The notes beneath the pieces are model-generated. The model was given only the letters and a program-made list of their open reading frames with translations. It was not told the DNA's origin and made no database searches. A DNA stretch of 64,000 nt from contig NZ_JSFK01000033.1 of NCBI RefSeq assembly GCF_000783395.1, forward strand, positions 24,056 to 88,055, written 5' to 3'. Shown in pieces: positions 8,941-17,907 of the stretch; position 1 is the first letter of the stretch, and the number at the start of each line of letters is the position of its first letter. Made by a program: the position numbers and the translations under genes. The DNA comes from Pseudomonas chlororaphis. Lineage in GTDB: Bacteria; Pseudomonadota; Gammaproteobacteria; Pseudomonadales; Pseudomonadaceae.

Positions 8941-10020
8941 ATGATTGATGTACGTCTGAAACGGGCCTATACGGGCTTCAGCCTCGATGTCGACCTGAAC
9001 TTGCCCGGCCGTGGCGTGACTGCGCTTTATGGGCACTCCGGCTCGGGCAAAACCACCTGCCTGCGCTGTATCGCCGGACTTGAACGCGCTGAACATGGCT
9101 TCATTCAGATCAATGACGAAATCTGGCAGGACAGCGACAACGGCATTTTCGTCCCGCCACACAAACGTGCGCTCGGCTATGTGTTTCAAGAAGCCAGCCT
9201 GTTCCCCCACCTGTCAGTGCTGGCCAATCTGCAATTCGGCCTCAAGCGTATCGCCAAATCCCAGCGTCGGGTCGACATGGCGCAGGCCACCGAACTTTTG
9301 GGCATCGGTCATTTGCTCGAACGCCATCCGCAGCATTTGTCCGGTGGCGAACGCCAGCGCGTCGGCATCGCCCGCGCACTGCTGACCAGCCCGAAACTGC
9401 TGCTGATGGACGAACCGCTGGCGGCGCTCGACAGTCAGCGCAAACGTGAAATCCTGCCATACCTGCAACGCCTGCATGACGAACTGGAAATTCCGTTGTT
9501 GTACGTCAGCCATGCGCAGGACGAAGTCGCGCGGCTGGCCGATCACCTGGTGTTGCTCAGCGAAGGTAAAGCGCTGGCCAGCGGCCCGATCGGCGAAACC
9601 CTTGCGCGCCTCGACCTGCCGATGGCGATGGGCGATGACGCCGGCGTGATCATTGAAGGCCAGGTCAGCGCTTACGATGCGCAATATCAATTGCTGAGCC
9701 TGCAATTGCCGGCCACCGAGATGAGCATTCGCGTCACGCATGCACCGATGCAAGTAGGCCAGACCCTACGCTGTAAAGTGCACGCCCGGGACATCAGCCT
9801 GAGCCTGGAGAACAGCGAGTTCAGCAGCATTCTCAATCGACTGCCGGTCACCGTGGTCAGCGAGCAATCGGCCGACAACGCTGCCCACGTGCTGATTCGT
9901 CTCGATGCGGGCGGCACCCCGTTAGTCGCGCGCATCACTCGCTACTCCCGGGACCAATTGGGCGTGCATCCGGGCCAGCATTTATGGGCGCAGATCAAAG
10001 CGGTCGCAGTCCTCGCCTAA
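8941..10020 (+). CDS. modC: Molybdate ABC transporter ATP-binding protein
   Basis: ATPase of 359 aa. Walker A GHSGSGKTT (about residue 31), signature LSGGERQRVGIARAL, Walker B LLLMDEPLAALD, and switch histidine in YVSHAQDE. The C-terminal third (about 290-355) is a Mop/TOBE molybdate-binding domain, as expected for ModC. It completes modABC, whose expression should be low when molybdate is plentiful because of the upstream ModE site. Confidence 0.96.
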   Translation: MIDVRLKRAYTGFSLDVDLNLPGRGVTALYGHSGSGKTTCLRCIAGLERAEHGFIQINDEIWQDSDNGIFVPPHKRALGYVFQEASLFPHLSVLANLQFGLKRIAKSQRRVDMAQATELLGIGHLLERHPQHLSGGERQRVGIARALLTSPKLLLMDEPLAALDSQRKREILPYLQRLHDELEIPLLYVSHAQDEVARLADHLVLLSEGKALASGPIGETLARLDLPMAMGDDAGVIIEGQVSAYDAQYQLLSLQLPATEMSIRVTHAPMQVGQTLRCKVHARDISLSLENSEFSSILNRLPVTVVSEQSADNAAHVLIRLDAGGTPLVARITRYSRDQLGVHPGQHLWAQIKAVAVLA

Positions 10021-10093
10021 ATCATTCGGCACCACGGCAACGGCGTGCGGTCAATCGCTTTACAGACCGCCGCGCCATTAGAAGGAAACTGCC

Positions 10094-11131
10094 ATGCCCG
10101 ACACCGTGCTGACTGCCGAATTGCCATCCGACCTGCATTACGTCGATGACACCCAGCCCGGTATCACCCGCAAGAAGCTGCGCGGCAAATTCTGCTACTT
10201 CGAACCGTCAGGCCAGCGCATCACCGACACCGACGAAATCAAACGCATCAATGCCCTCGCCGTGCCGCCGGCCTATACCGACGTGTGGATCTGCCTGGAC
10301 CCGCGTGGCCATCTGCAAGCCACTGGCCGTGATGCCCGTGGCCGCAAGCAGTATCGTTATCACGCTCGCTGGCGCGAAGTGCGCGATGCCGATAAATATT
10401 CGCGGCTGCGCGAGTTCGGTCTGGCGTTGCCGAAACTGCGCAAGCAACTGGAAGCGCTGTTGGCCGCGCCCGGTTTCAGCCGTGACAAGGTCATGGCCAC
10501 GGTGATCACCCTGCTCGACGCCACACTGATTCGGGTCGGCAATACCCAATACGCCCGCGACAACCGCTCCTACGGCCTGACCACCCTGCGCAGCCGACAT
10601 GTCGAAGTTAACGGCAGCGCGATCCTGTTTCAGTTTCGCGGCAAGAGCGGCATCGAACATCAGATTACCGTCAAGGATCGCCGCCTGGCGCGCATCATCA
10701 AGCGTTGCCTGGAACTTCCCGGGCAAAATCTGTTTCAGTATCTGGACGAAAACGGCGAGCGCCACACCGTCAGTTCTTCCGACGTCAACGCCTACCTGCA
10801 AACCCTGACCGGCGCCGATTTCACCGCCAAGGATTACCGCACCTGGGCCGGTAGCGCCTTGGCCCTGTCGGTCTTGCGAGAATTGCAATGGGCATCCGAG
10901 ACCGAGGCCAAACGGCATGTGGTGGAGATGGTCAAAGGCGTCGCCAAGCAACTCGGCAACACCCCGGCGGTGTGCCGCAAGTGCTACATCCACCCCGCCG
11001 TGGTGGAAAAATTCATGCTCGGCGCCCTCGCCGAACTGCCTCGTCCACGTACGCGCAAAGGCCTGCGTGCCGAGGAAGTGGCGTTGGCGATGTTTCTCGA
11101 GCGGATGAGCGAAATGACCGACGCACCTTGA
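10094..11131 (+). CDS. DNA topoisomerase IB
   Basis: Eukaryote/poxvirus-like type IB topoisomerase of 345 aa that relaxes supercoils through a 3'-phosphotyrosine intermediate. Visible features: N-terminal core (YVDDTQPGITRKKLRGKFCY), the catalytic block with TLIRVGNTQYARDNRSYGLTTL and RSRHVEVNG, KDYRTWAGSALAL, and the conserved ending NTPAVCRKCYIHPAVVEKF with the probable nucleophile Y298. An AAGGAA site precedes the ATG. It is a single gene; bacterial copies are patchily distributed and their cell role is poorly known. Confidence 0.92.
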   Translation: MPDTVLTAELPSDLHYVDDTQPGITRKKLRGKFCYFEPSGQRITDTDEIKRINALAVPPAYTDVWICLDPRGHLQATGRDARGRKQYRYHARWREVRDADKYSRLREFGLALPKLRKQLEALLAAPGFSRDKVMATVITLLDATLIRVGNTQYARDNRSYGLTTLRSRHVEVNGSAILFQFRGKSGIEHQITVKDRRLARIIKRCLELPGQNLFQYLDENGERHTVSSSDVNAYLQTLTGADFTAKDYRTWAGSALALSVLRELQWASETEAKRHVVEMVKGVAKQLGNTPAVCRKCYIHPAVVEKFMLGALAELPRPRTRKGLRAEEVALAMFLERMSEMTDAP

Positions 11132-11275
11132 TCCGCTGCACTGCGTCATCTAGGCTAGCGACCTTCCCCACCTCCGGACGACCGCAGAAGTGAACAACCC
11201 CGCCTTCTAAAAATGTAATCGCGACACGCCGCTTTTGGCGCTTGTCAGTTTTCACGACATTTTTTGGAGGTGCCG

Positions 11276-12913
11276 ATGACTCACGTCTCGCGTACGCCCG
11301 CACTCGTTACCCTGAATCAACTGAGTTTTCAGTTCGCCAATGGCGCAAAGCTGTTCGACGCCCTGAACCTGAATTTTGATCATCAACCGACCGCGATCGT
11401 CGGGCGCAACGGCGTCGGCAAAAGCATGCTCGCACGCCTGGTTACCGGGCAGTTGCAGCCCACCTCCGGCAGCGTGATACGTTCAGTTCCCGCGCATTAC
11501 GTCGCGCAGACTTTTGTCACTACACCCGCGCAAACCGTGGCCGAAGCAACCGGAACGGCCTCGGTGCTCAGCGCACTGGAGCGACTGAAGCTCGGTGGTG
11601 CCACTGCTGACGATTTCGACCTCATCGGCGAACGCTGGGATTTGGCGGAGCGATTGCGCCAAATGCTCGATGAGGCAGGGCTGACCGACATCACCACTAC
11701 GGACCTCACCGAAAATCTCAGCGGTGGTCAGCAGGCCAGAATTGCCCTGATCGGCGCGCTGCTGAGTCCGGCGCAATTGCTGGTACTCGACGAGCCGACC
11801 AACCATCTGGACGGAGCCGGTCGGCATTGGCTGAGGAGCGCGCTTGAACGCTGGCGTGGCGGCCTGATTGTCGTCAGTCACGACCGGCAATTACTGGAGC
11901 AGATGCAGCGAATCATCGAACTTACGCCTGTGGGGGCAAGCGTTTTCAGCGGAAGGTTTTCGGCTTTCGACGAGCAGCGCCGACTACATCGACAGGCAGC
12001 ACAGGCACAACTCGACCGGGCTCGCACCGAGCGTCAGCGCGAACGCACGCAGTTACAACGAGAGCACGACACTATTCAGCGCCATGCCGCCGGCAGCCGG
12101 CGCAATGCGCAAACCGCCAACGTTTCGGGCTTCGAACGGGCAGCAATGAAAGCGGCCGCGCGGGAAATCATGGGGCAGGTAAAGGTCGGCTACCAGGCAC
12201 GCAAATCCGATCTGGATGAACGCGTCCGTGAGGCATATGCAAACGTCCAGCCGGACGACGGCGTGCTGATCAATCTGCCGGGCAGCGTGGTTCCAAACAA
12301 TCGCCGGGTGTGCACACTCATCGATGCTTGTTTGCCATGGTTGTCAGCAGATGCGCCGAGCTCTCGGCTTGACCTCACCATTCAAGGGCCGATGCGCATC
12401 GCTGTCAGCGGTCCGAACGGTTGTGGCAAATCGACGCTGTTGAAATTGCTGGCTGGCGAGTGGGCGCCCATGAGTGGCGAGTGCATCACGCATGTGCCTT
12501 TCGCCTTTCTCGATCAACAGCTGAAACTGCTGAATCCCGGTACATCGATTGTCGATCAATTGCTGGCACAGCAAACGCCCCTGAGCGAAGGCACGTTGCG
12601 CAGCTTCCTCGCTCAACTGCAACTGGATGCGCAGCATGTCACCCGGCCGTGCGCCTCACTCAGTGGCGGCGAACGCTTGAAGGCAGCCCTCGCGTTGGCG
12701 TTGTGGCGCCAGACGCCCGCGCAATTACTGCTGCTGGATGAACCGACCAATCATCTGGACCTGGCGTCGGTGGAAGCTTTCGAACAAGCCTTGCAGACAT
12801 TTCCCGGTGCCATAGTTGTGGTTTCCCATGATCAGGCATTTCTACGGGCGCTAAATCCAAGCCATCACCTGATCTGGCACCCAGAAGGCTGGCGCTGGCA
12901 ACCGACGAGCTGA
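11276..12913 (+). CDS. ABC-F family ATPase
   Basis: Soluble ATPase of 545 aa with two ABC cassettes and no membrane segment. Cassette 1: Walker A GRNGVGKSM, signature LSGGQQARIAL, Walker B LLVLDEPTNHLD. Cassette 2: GPNGCGKST, LSGGERLKAAL, LLLLDEPTNHLD. An Arg/Gln-rich linker (about 240-300, RTERQRERTQLQREH) joins them, as in translation-acting ABC-F proteins. ABC-F members act at the ribosomal E site in translation or antibiotic protection; it is not clearly EttA, Uup, YheS or YbiT. The ATG at 11276 follows a strong GGAGG; an in-frame TTG at 11264 overlaps that site and is rejected. Confidence 0.88.
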   Translation: MTHVSRTPALVTLNQLSFQFANGAKLFDALNLNFDHQPTAIVGRNGVGKSMLARLVTGQLQPTSGSVIRSVPAHYVAQTFVTTPAQTVAEATGTASVLSALERLKLGGATADDFDLIGERWDLAERLRQMLDEAGLTDITTTDLTENLSGGQQARIALIGALLSPAQLLVLDEPTNHLDGAGRHWLRSALERWRGGLIVVSHDRQLLEQMQRIIELTPVGASVFSGRFSAFDEQRRLHRQAAQAQLDRARTERQRERTQLQREHDTIQRHAAGSRRNAQTANVSGFERAAMKAAAREIMGQVKVGYQARKSDLDERVREAYANVQPDDGVLINLPGSVVPNNRRVCTLIDACLPWLSADAPSSRLDLTIQGPMRIAVSGPNGCGKSTLLKLLAGEWAPMSGECITHVPFAFLDQQLKLLNPGTSIVDQLLAQQTPLSEGTLRSFLAQLQLDAQHVTRPCASLSGGERLKAALALALWRQTPAQLLLLDEPTNHLDLASVEAFEQALQTFPGAIVVVSHDQAFLRALNPSHHLIWHPEGWRWQPTS

Positions 12914-12984
12914 GGTGACTATTTTTTGCACGATTGCCGGAGGCTTCTATAGTTGATCTGACACGAATCAGCTGCGGTGACGCC

Positions 12985-13215
12985 ATGGAAGACATTTTCG
13001 TCGTGAAGCGTTGCAACAAGATCATTATTCACGGTCGACGCGCCGGAGACAGTCAGCATGATCCAGCCGAAGCGCATAGCTGGTTTCGCATCTGCGATAC
13101 GCGTACTGGCGGTTTCATCGGCGATGGCTACGACGCTGAGCACGACGCCAAGCGCGAATGTCAGCGCCTCAACGCAGTGAGTTCCCCACTACCGGCCCGC
13201 GAGTCATCCGGCTGA
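12985..13215 (+). CDS. Small hypothetical protein
   Basis: A 76-aa reading frame (MEDIFVVKRCNKIIIHGRRA..). I do not recognise it. It has no signal peptide or membrane segment; the middle (HSWFRICDTRTGGFIGDGYD) looks like a compact beta domain. The ribosome site is weak (CGGTGA). An overlapping minus-strand frame covers the same bases but has poorer codon use. Confidence 0.55.
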   Translation: MEDIFVVKRCNKIIIHGRRAGDSQHDPAEAHSWFRICDTRTGGFIGDGYDAEHDAKRECQRLNAVSSPLPARESSG

Positions 13216-13333
13216 TGCCGATCAGAAGCGGGTCTATACTGAAACCAGCTGAAGGAGCGGCGCCCCACGGCAGAAGGCTCGCAACACGCGGGCTTTTTGC
13301 TGCAGCTCAGGTTTCATCGAACGGAGGTGTTCC

Positions 13334-13564
13334 ATGTCCGAAAAAGAGTCCATCACCACCCTCCTCACCCTGCTCGACGCTCGCCAAGCGCGCCTCGCGG
13401 CCGCCTGCAAAGAGATCGCCGACTGGGTCGACCACCAAGGCGGACACCCGACCGCCCTGCGGATCCGTGACCGGCTGAACGATATAGAGAAAGATGCTCC
13501 GCTGATTCGCAATACGCTGTCGGCGCTCAAACCTGTCGATCGGCCACTGCCTCGATTCAGATGA
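13334..13564 (+). CDS. Small hypothetical helical protein
   Basis: 76 aa, mostly predicted alpha-helical (SITTLLTLLDARQARLAAA, HPTALRIRDRLNDIEKD). ACGGAGGTG sits at an ideal distance upstream of the ATG, which supports real translation. It has no signal peptide or membrane segment and no family was recognised. Confidence 0.65.
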   Translation: MSEKESITTLLTLLDARQARLAAACKEIADWVDHQGGHPTALRIRDRLNDIEKDAPLIRNTLSALKPVDRPLPRFR

Positions 13565-13730
13565 CAGCGACCTCGCCAAGGTCTCAGGATTTGCCTCACA
13601 AGCGGTGACACACAGGCCACCGCGCATTTGCCTGTCCGAGATGTTTATTCTCCCGAGATTGCGTTTTTCACATAACGATCACATCTGCGCGCCTACAGTG
13701 AAATCACTCCTTTGCAAAACACCCCCTCTC

Positions 13731-13757
13731 ACCCGCCCGCATGCGGGTGTTTTTTTG
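13731..13757 (+). terminator. Intrinsic terminator candidate
   Basis: ACCCGC and GCGGGT arms around a 6-nt loop, followed by GTGTTTTTTT. It lies in the 265-nt gap after the 76-aa gene at 13334-13564, which it probably serves; the rest of that gap shows nothing definite. Confidence 0.55.
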
Positions 13758-13829
13758 CCTGCGCCCCATTGCCGAACGGCACAGGAGGTGAGTTGTCAAA
13801 AGCAATACACGTCGCAAAGGAGACAGTTC

Positions 13830-14114
13830 ATGGTTATCCATTTCAACGTTGACGGGCATCTGGCCTGTGGTCATAAAGGCAAACAACTGTCGGCAAGCAG
13901 AGAGCTCAATCGTGTGAAATGCCGCAGTTGCCGCAATACCGATGCCTTCAAACAGGCACGAAAAGATCAGCGCAATGCCGCCCGCAGAATCGCCCGCCAG
14001 GCCAAAGCCATGCATGGCGAAGCAAACTGGCGCACAGAATGGGTCGAGCGGCTGACAGCAATGGCCGGACTTCAGCGCTTGCCTCGGGGTTTTAGCGGGC
14101 AGATTTTCGTTTAG
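13830..14114 (+). CDS. Small zinc-ribbon-like hypothetical protein
   Basis: 94 aa. It has a CxH pair (ACGH, residues 13-15) and a CxxC pair (C31, C34 in KCRSCRNTD), which could bind zinc, followed by a basic Arg/Lys helix (KQARKDQRNAARRIARQAKAM) suited to nucleic-acid contact. The start is chosen for AAAGGAGA upstream; a longer in-frame reading runs back through the terminator at 13731 and is rejected. No family recognised. Confidence 0.6.
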   Translation: MVIHFNVDGHLACGHKGKQLSASRELNRVKCRSCRNTDAFKQARKDQRNAARRIARQAKAMHGEANWRTEWVERLTAMAGLQRLPRGFSGQIFV

Positions 14115-14137
14115 TCCTGCACAAAAAAGGCACAAAA

Positions 14138-14171
14138 AAAGGCCTGCATGAGAAAACTCATGCAGGCCTTT
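14138..14171 (-). terminator. Intrinsic terminator after tRNA-Leu
   Basis: Perfect 15-bp inverted repeat (14138-14152 with 14157-14171) with an AAAA loop, followed on the minus strand by a run of T. It ends the minus-strand tRNA transcript and may also stop plus-strand transcription from the gene at 13830. Confidence 0.85.
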
Positions 14172-14179
14172 GATATTCA

Positions 14180-14266
14180 TGGTGCCCGAAGCCGGAATCG
14201 AACCGGCACGCCCTTACGAGCGGGGGATTTTAAGTCCCATGCGTCTACCAATTTCGCCATTCGGGC
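14180..14266 (-). tRNA. tRNA-Leu (UAA)
   Basis: 87 nt including encoded CCA. Acceptor GCCCGAA pairs with TTCGGGC; the T-arm is GGTTCGATTCC; the anticodon loop is ACTTAAAATC with anticodon TAA. The long variable arm is as expected for leucine tRNA. Confidence 0.95.
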
Positions 14267-14341
14267 GGTAGCGCGGTGTTGCTGCTTTCTGCTACGCAGT
14301 CGCGACCCTGACAGGATCCAACCTTGAACAGCAGAGCGGGA

Positions 14342-14370
14342 AATATATACATCACTTCCCGGCGAAGCAA
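14342..14370 (-). promoter_or_regulatory. Possible sigma-70 promoter of tRNA-Leu
   Basis: On the minus strand TTGCTT (14370-14365) and TATATT (14347-14342) are 17 nt apart, about 75 nt upstream of tRNA-Leu. It is needed because a terminator separates tRNA-Leu from tRNA-Cys. Confidence 0.45.
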
Positions 14371-14417
14371 GTTTGCAATGGCCGTATTTCAAGACTAAAT
14401 CTTGCAGCACAGTGCAA

Positions 14418-14454
14418 ATAAAAAAGCTCCGTAAATCATGGATCTACGGAGCTT
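14418..14454 (-). terminator. Intrinsic terminator after tRNA-Cys
   Basis: AAGCTCCGTA (14424-14433) pairs with TACGGAGCTT (14445-14454); on the minus strand the stem is followed by TTTTTTATTT. It separates tRNA-Gly/tRNA-Cys from tRNA-Leu. Confidence 0.75.
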
Positions 14455-14462
14455 GTTTATAG

Positions 14463-14536
14463 TGGAGGCCGAGGTCGGAATCGAACCGGCGTAGGTGGAT
14501 TTGCAATCCACTGCATAACCATTTTGCTACTCGGCC
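14463..14536 (-). tRNA. tRNA-Cys (GCA)
   Basis: 74 nt with encoded CCA. Acceptor GGCCGAG pairs with CTCGGCC; anticodon loop TTTGCAATC with GCA; T-loop GGTTCGATTCC. Confidence 0.95.
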
Positions 14537-14583
14537 TCAAAACATTTGCTATCAGTAGCACAACAACAAATGCGTTTTAAACT

Positions 14584-14659
<76 letters not shown>

Positions 14660-14719
14660 TTGGTGATGCGCATTCTATAGAATTAAGAAGCTCCGTCAAC
14701 CCCTTGATTCAAAAAAGTT

Positions 14720-15280
14720 TTATTTCTTTTCGACATCGGTCTTCAGGTGCGGCCAGGCAGCGCGAAGGTATTGAACCATCGACCACAACGTCAGGCCGGC
14801 AGAGACCATCAGCAAGGCGTAACCCAGGATAACCCAGAAACTGAAGTCCTTTGGATTGGCCAGCAGGATCACCAGCGCGAGCATTTGCGCGGCGGTTTTC
14901 CATTTACCGAGATTCGAAACGGCTACATGGGCACGGGCACCGAGTTCGGCCATCCATTCACGCAAGGCCGACACCACAATCTCGCGACCAATGATGACAG
15001 CAGCCGGCAGAGTGAGCCAGAGATTGCCGTGCTCTTGCACCAGCAGCACCAGTGCCACTGCAACCATGAGTTTGTCGGCTACCGGATCGAGAAATGCCCC
15101 GAACGGAGTGCTTTGCTCAAGACGACGGGCCAGATAACCATCCAGCCAGTCCGTCGCTGCCGCAAAGGCAAACACCGAAGCGGAGGCCATGTAACTCCAC
15201 TGGTAAGGCAGATAGAACAGCAAAATGAAGATCGGGATAAGCAGGACGCGTAGAACGGTAATCAGATTAGGGATATTCAT
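14720..15280 (-). CDS. pgsA: CDP-diacylglycerol-glycerol-3-phosphate 3-phosphatidyltransferase
   Basis: Inner-membrane enzyme of 186 aa that commits CDP-diacylglycerol to phosphatidylglycerol and cardiolipin. The CDP-alcohol phosphotransferase motif is visible as DWLDGYLARRLEQSTPFGAFLDPVADK: D-G-x2-A-R-x8-G-x3-D-x3-D. At least four hydrophobic segments are present. The start MNIPNLITVLR is preferred over a GTG 6 nt upstream because it matches the well-known PgsA N-terminus. The gene follows uvrC by 32 nt and precedes the tRNAs, the usual Pseudomonas order. Confidence 0.95.
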   Translation of the reverse strand: MNIPNLITVLRVLLIPIFILLFYLPYQWSYMASASVFAFAAATDWLDGYLARRLEQSTPFGAFLDPVADKLMVAVALVLLVQEHGNLWLTLPAAVIIGREIVVSALREWMAELGARAHVAVSNLGKWKTAAQMLALVILLANPKDFSFWVILGYALLMVSAGLTLWSMVQYLRAAWPHLKTDVEKK

Positions 15281-15312
15281 CGGCACAACTGGCTACGAGG
15301 TGAAGGGGCATT

Positions 15313-17136
15313 CTACTCGCTATGCAGGTTCGCATAAATCGACTCTGCGAGCTTTTTACTGATCCCCGGGGCTTTGGCGATCTCTTCGATGCTTGCACGA
15401 GACAGCTCCTGCAATCCACCAAAATGTTTCAACAAGTCGCGACGCCGGGTCGGCCCGACGCCCGCAACGCCTTCCAGCGTTGATGTACGGCGGGTTTTGC
15501 CGCGGCGGGCGCGGTGCCCTGTAATCGCGAAACGGTGGGCCTCATCGCGAATCTGTTGAATCAAGTGCAGCGCCGGCGAATCGCCACGCAAAGTGAACTC
15601 ATGCGCTGCATCATTCAGATACAACGTTTCGAAGCCGGCCTTGCGCGTGGCGCCCTTGGCGACACCGAGCAGGATCAGATCCGGCACGGCCAACTCGTTG
15701 AGAACATCTCTGGCCATCGACAACTGGCCCTTGCCACCGTCGACCAGCAAGATGTCCGGCAACTTGCCCTCGCCTTCCTTGAGTTTGCTGAAGCGTCGTG
15801 TCAGCGCCTGATGCATGGCGGCGTAGTCGTCGCCCGCCGTGACCCCTTCGATGTTGTAGCGCCGGTAGTCCGACTTGATTGCGCCTTCCGGGCCAAATAC
15901 CACGCAGGAAGCAACTGTTGCCTCACCACTGGAATGACTGATGTCATAGCATTCCAGACGCTGCGGCGGCTCATCCAGGTTCAACACTTCGGCCAGGGCT
16001 TCAAACCGCGCGGCAGTGTGTTGACGGTTGGCCAGGCGTGCGCCCAATGCCTGCTCTGCGTTGGTGACGGCCAGTTGCTGCCAGCGCGCACGTGTACCAC
16101 GCACCCGATGACTGATGGCCAGCTCTCGGCCACGCAACTCATGTATCGCCTCGATCAACGTCGGAAAATCTTCGTGAACCACATTGACGATCAGTTCGCT
16201 CGGTAAATCGCGTTCAGGGCTGCTGATGAAGTATTGGCCGAGAAACGCGGCCATGACCTCCGACACGTCCTCTTCGATACCGACTTGCGGAAAAAAATTC
16301 TTGCTGCCCAACACGCGTCCGCCACGGACGCTGATCAAATGCACGCAGGCACCACCGGGGTTGACGAATGCCGCGATGACATCGATATCCCCCGTACCGC
16401 CTTCCATGCTTTGCTGATCCTGGACCCTGCGCAACAGCGCGATCTGATCGCGCAACTCGGCAGCCCGCTCGAACTCCAGGTTGATCGCCGCCTCCTCCAT
16501 CGCCGTCGACAATTCGTTGGTCAGCGCGTGACTACGCCCCTCAAGAAACATGACCGAGTGACGCACGTCTTCGGCATAGACCTCAGGCTCGACCAGCCCG
16601 ACGCAAGGCGCTTTGCAGCGTTTGATCTGATACTGCAGACATGGCCGGGTACGGTTCTTGTAGTAGCTGTCTTCACACTGGCGAACGAAGAAGGTCTTTT
16701 GCAGCAGACTCAGGCTTTCGCGTATGGCGCCGGCGCTCGGATAAGGACCGAAGTACTTGCCCTTGGCTTTTTTCGCCCCGCGATGAATGCTCAGACGCGG
16801 AAACTGGCCGTCGGACAGAAACACATAGGGATAGGACTTGTCGTCGCGCAACAGGATGTTGTACGGCGGCCGCCACTCTTTGATCAGGGTTTGTTCAAGC
16901 AGCAGCGCTTCGGTTTCGTTGGCGGTGATGGTCGTTTCCACCTGCGCAATACGACCCACCAACGCAGCGGTTTTAGGCGCCAGACCGGTTTTGCGAAAGT
17001 AGCTGGCCAAGCGTTTTTTCAGATTTTTAGCCTTGCCCACGTACAACAGGCGTGCATCGCTGTCGAACATGCGATAGACGCCCGGGCGCCCGCTGACTGT
17101 CGACAGAAACGCGCCGGAATCGAATGTGTCAGTCAT
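15313..17136 (-). CDS. uvrC: UvrABC excinuclease subunit C
   Basis: Nucleotide-excision-repair nuclease of 607 aa that cuts on both sides of a lesion. Domains: GIY-YIG nuclease (about 12-95, PGVYRMFDSDARLLYVGKAKNLKKR), a cysteine cluster (RPCLQYQIKRCKAPCVG, about 160), UvrB-binding UVR motif (about 200-235), RNase H-like endonuclease domain (ECYDISHSSGEATVAS, DILLVDGGKGQL), and C-terminal helix-hairpin-helix pair (GVGPTRRRDLLKHFGG). Full length. Its ATG lies 2 nt after the gacA stop, so the two are co-transcribed as in other pseudomonads. Confidence 0.97.
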   Translation of the reverse strand: MTDTFDSGAFLSTVSGRPGVYRMFDSDARLLYVGKAKNLKKRLASYFRKTGLAPKTAALVGRIAQVETTITANETEALLLEQTLIKEWRPPYNILLRDDKSYPYVFLSDGQFPRLSIHRGAKKAKGKYFGPYPSAGAIRESLSLLQKTFFVRQCEDSYYKNRTRPCLQYQIKRCKAPCVGLVEPEVYAEDVRHSVMFLEGRSHALTNELSTAMEEAAINLEFERAAELRDQIALLRRVQDQQSMEGGTGDIDVIAAFVNPGGACVHLISVRGGRVLGSKNFFPQVGIEEDVSEVMAAFLGQYFISSPERDLPSELIVNVVHEDFPTLIEAIHELRGRELAISHRVRGTRARWQQLAVTNAEQALGARLANRQHTAARFEALAEVLNLDEPPQRLECYDISHSSGEATVASCVVFGPEGAIKSDYRRYNIEGVTAGDDYAAMHQALTRRFSKLKEGEGKLPDILLVDGGKGQLSMARDVLNELAVPDLILLGVAKGATRKAGFETLYLNDAAHEFTLRGDSPALHLIQQIRDEAHRFAITGHRARRGKTRRTSTLEGVAGVGPTRRRDLLKHFGGLQELSRASIEEIAKAPGISKKLAESIYANLHSE

Positions 17137-17138
17137 GG

Positions 17139-17780
17139 TCAGAGGCTGGCATCAACCATGCCGTGACGAACCGCCAACAGTGTCAACTCGACGTCGCTGC
17201 TGATCGAAAGCTTCTCGAAAATACGGTAGCGATAGGTGTTCACGGTTTTCGGCGACAGGCACAACTTGTCGGAAATGATCTGTACTTTCTGACAGCCGAC
17301 AATCATCAACGCGATTTGAATTTCGCGTTCGGACAAGGCATCGAAAGGAGAATCGTTGGACGGCTGAAAGGATTTGATTGCCAATTGCTGGGCAATCTGC
17401 GGACTGATATAGCGTTGGCCGGCAAACACCAGGCGAATGGCCTGGACCATTTCCGGCAAACCCGCACCCTTGGTCAGATAACCCGCAGCACCTGCCTGCA
17501 GCAAGCGTGTCGGAAAAGGATCCTCCTCACACACGGTAACCGCGACCACTTTGATATCCGGGTGACTGCGCAACAGTTTGCGCGTGGCTTCGAGGCCGCC
17601 GATGCCAGGCATCTTGACGTCCATCAACACCACATCGGGCTTCAACTCTCGGGCCTTGATCAGGGACTCTTCCCCGGATTCGGCCTGGCCAACCACTTGC
17701 AAGCCATCGATATCGGCCAGCATACGTGTAATGCCTGTACGAACGAGATCATGGTCATCGACCACTAGCACCCTAATCAA
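17139..17780 (-). CDS. gacA: GacA response regulator
   Basis: Response regulator of the GacS/GacA system, which drives the small RNAs RsmY/RsmZ and so secondary metabolism, exoenzymes and biofilm traits. 213 aa: receiver domain with phospho-acceptor D54 (VLMDVKMPG) and acidic pair DD in VLVVDDHD, then a LuxR-type helix-turn-helix (LSEREIQIALMI, LSPKTVNTYRYRIFEKL). The start is taken as TTG at 17780 because GAGGTG lies 5 nt upstream and the protein then has the family length; an ATG 24 nt earlier gives an unusual N-terminal extension. uvrC follows immediately. Confidence 0.95.
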   Translation of the reverse strand: MIRVLVVDDHDLVRTGITRMLADIDGLQVVGQAESGEESLIKARELKPDVVLMDVKMPGIGGLEATRKLLRSHPDIKVVAVTVCEEDPFPTRLLQAGAAGYLTKGAGLPEMVQAIRLVFAGQRYISPQIAQQLAIKSFQPSNDSPFDALSEREIQIALMIVGCQKVQIISDKLCLSPKTVNTYRYRIFEKLSISSDVELTLLAVRHGMVDASL

Positions 17781-17907
17781 GCAGACACCTCGCGATATGG
17801 TCATATTGGGATGCCGGACACCTTAGCAAAAAGTGCCACACAGACCTAGCGGAAAGCGTCATTTAAAAAGTTTCAATTCATCATTGAAGGCTTGCCGGCT
17901 GCGGGTT

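Noticed and set aside
14177..14410. 77-aa reading frame over tRNA-Leu
   Set aside because: Its C-terminus is translated tRNA sequence (MAKLVDAWDLKSPARK..), a classic artefact.
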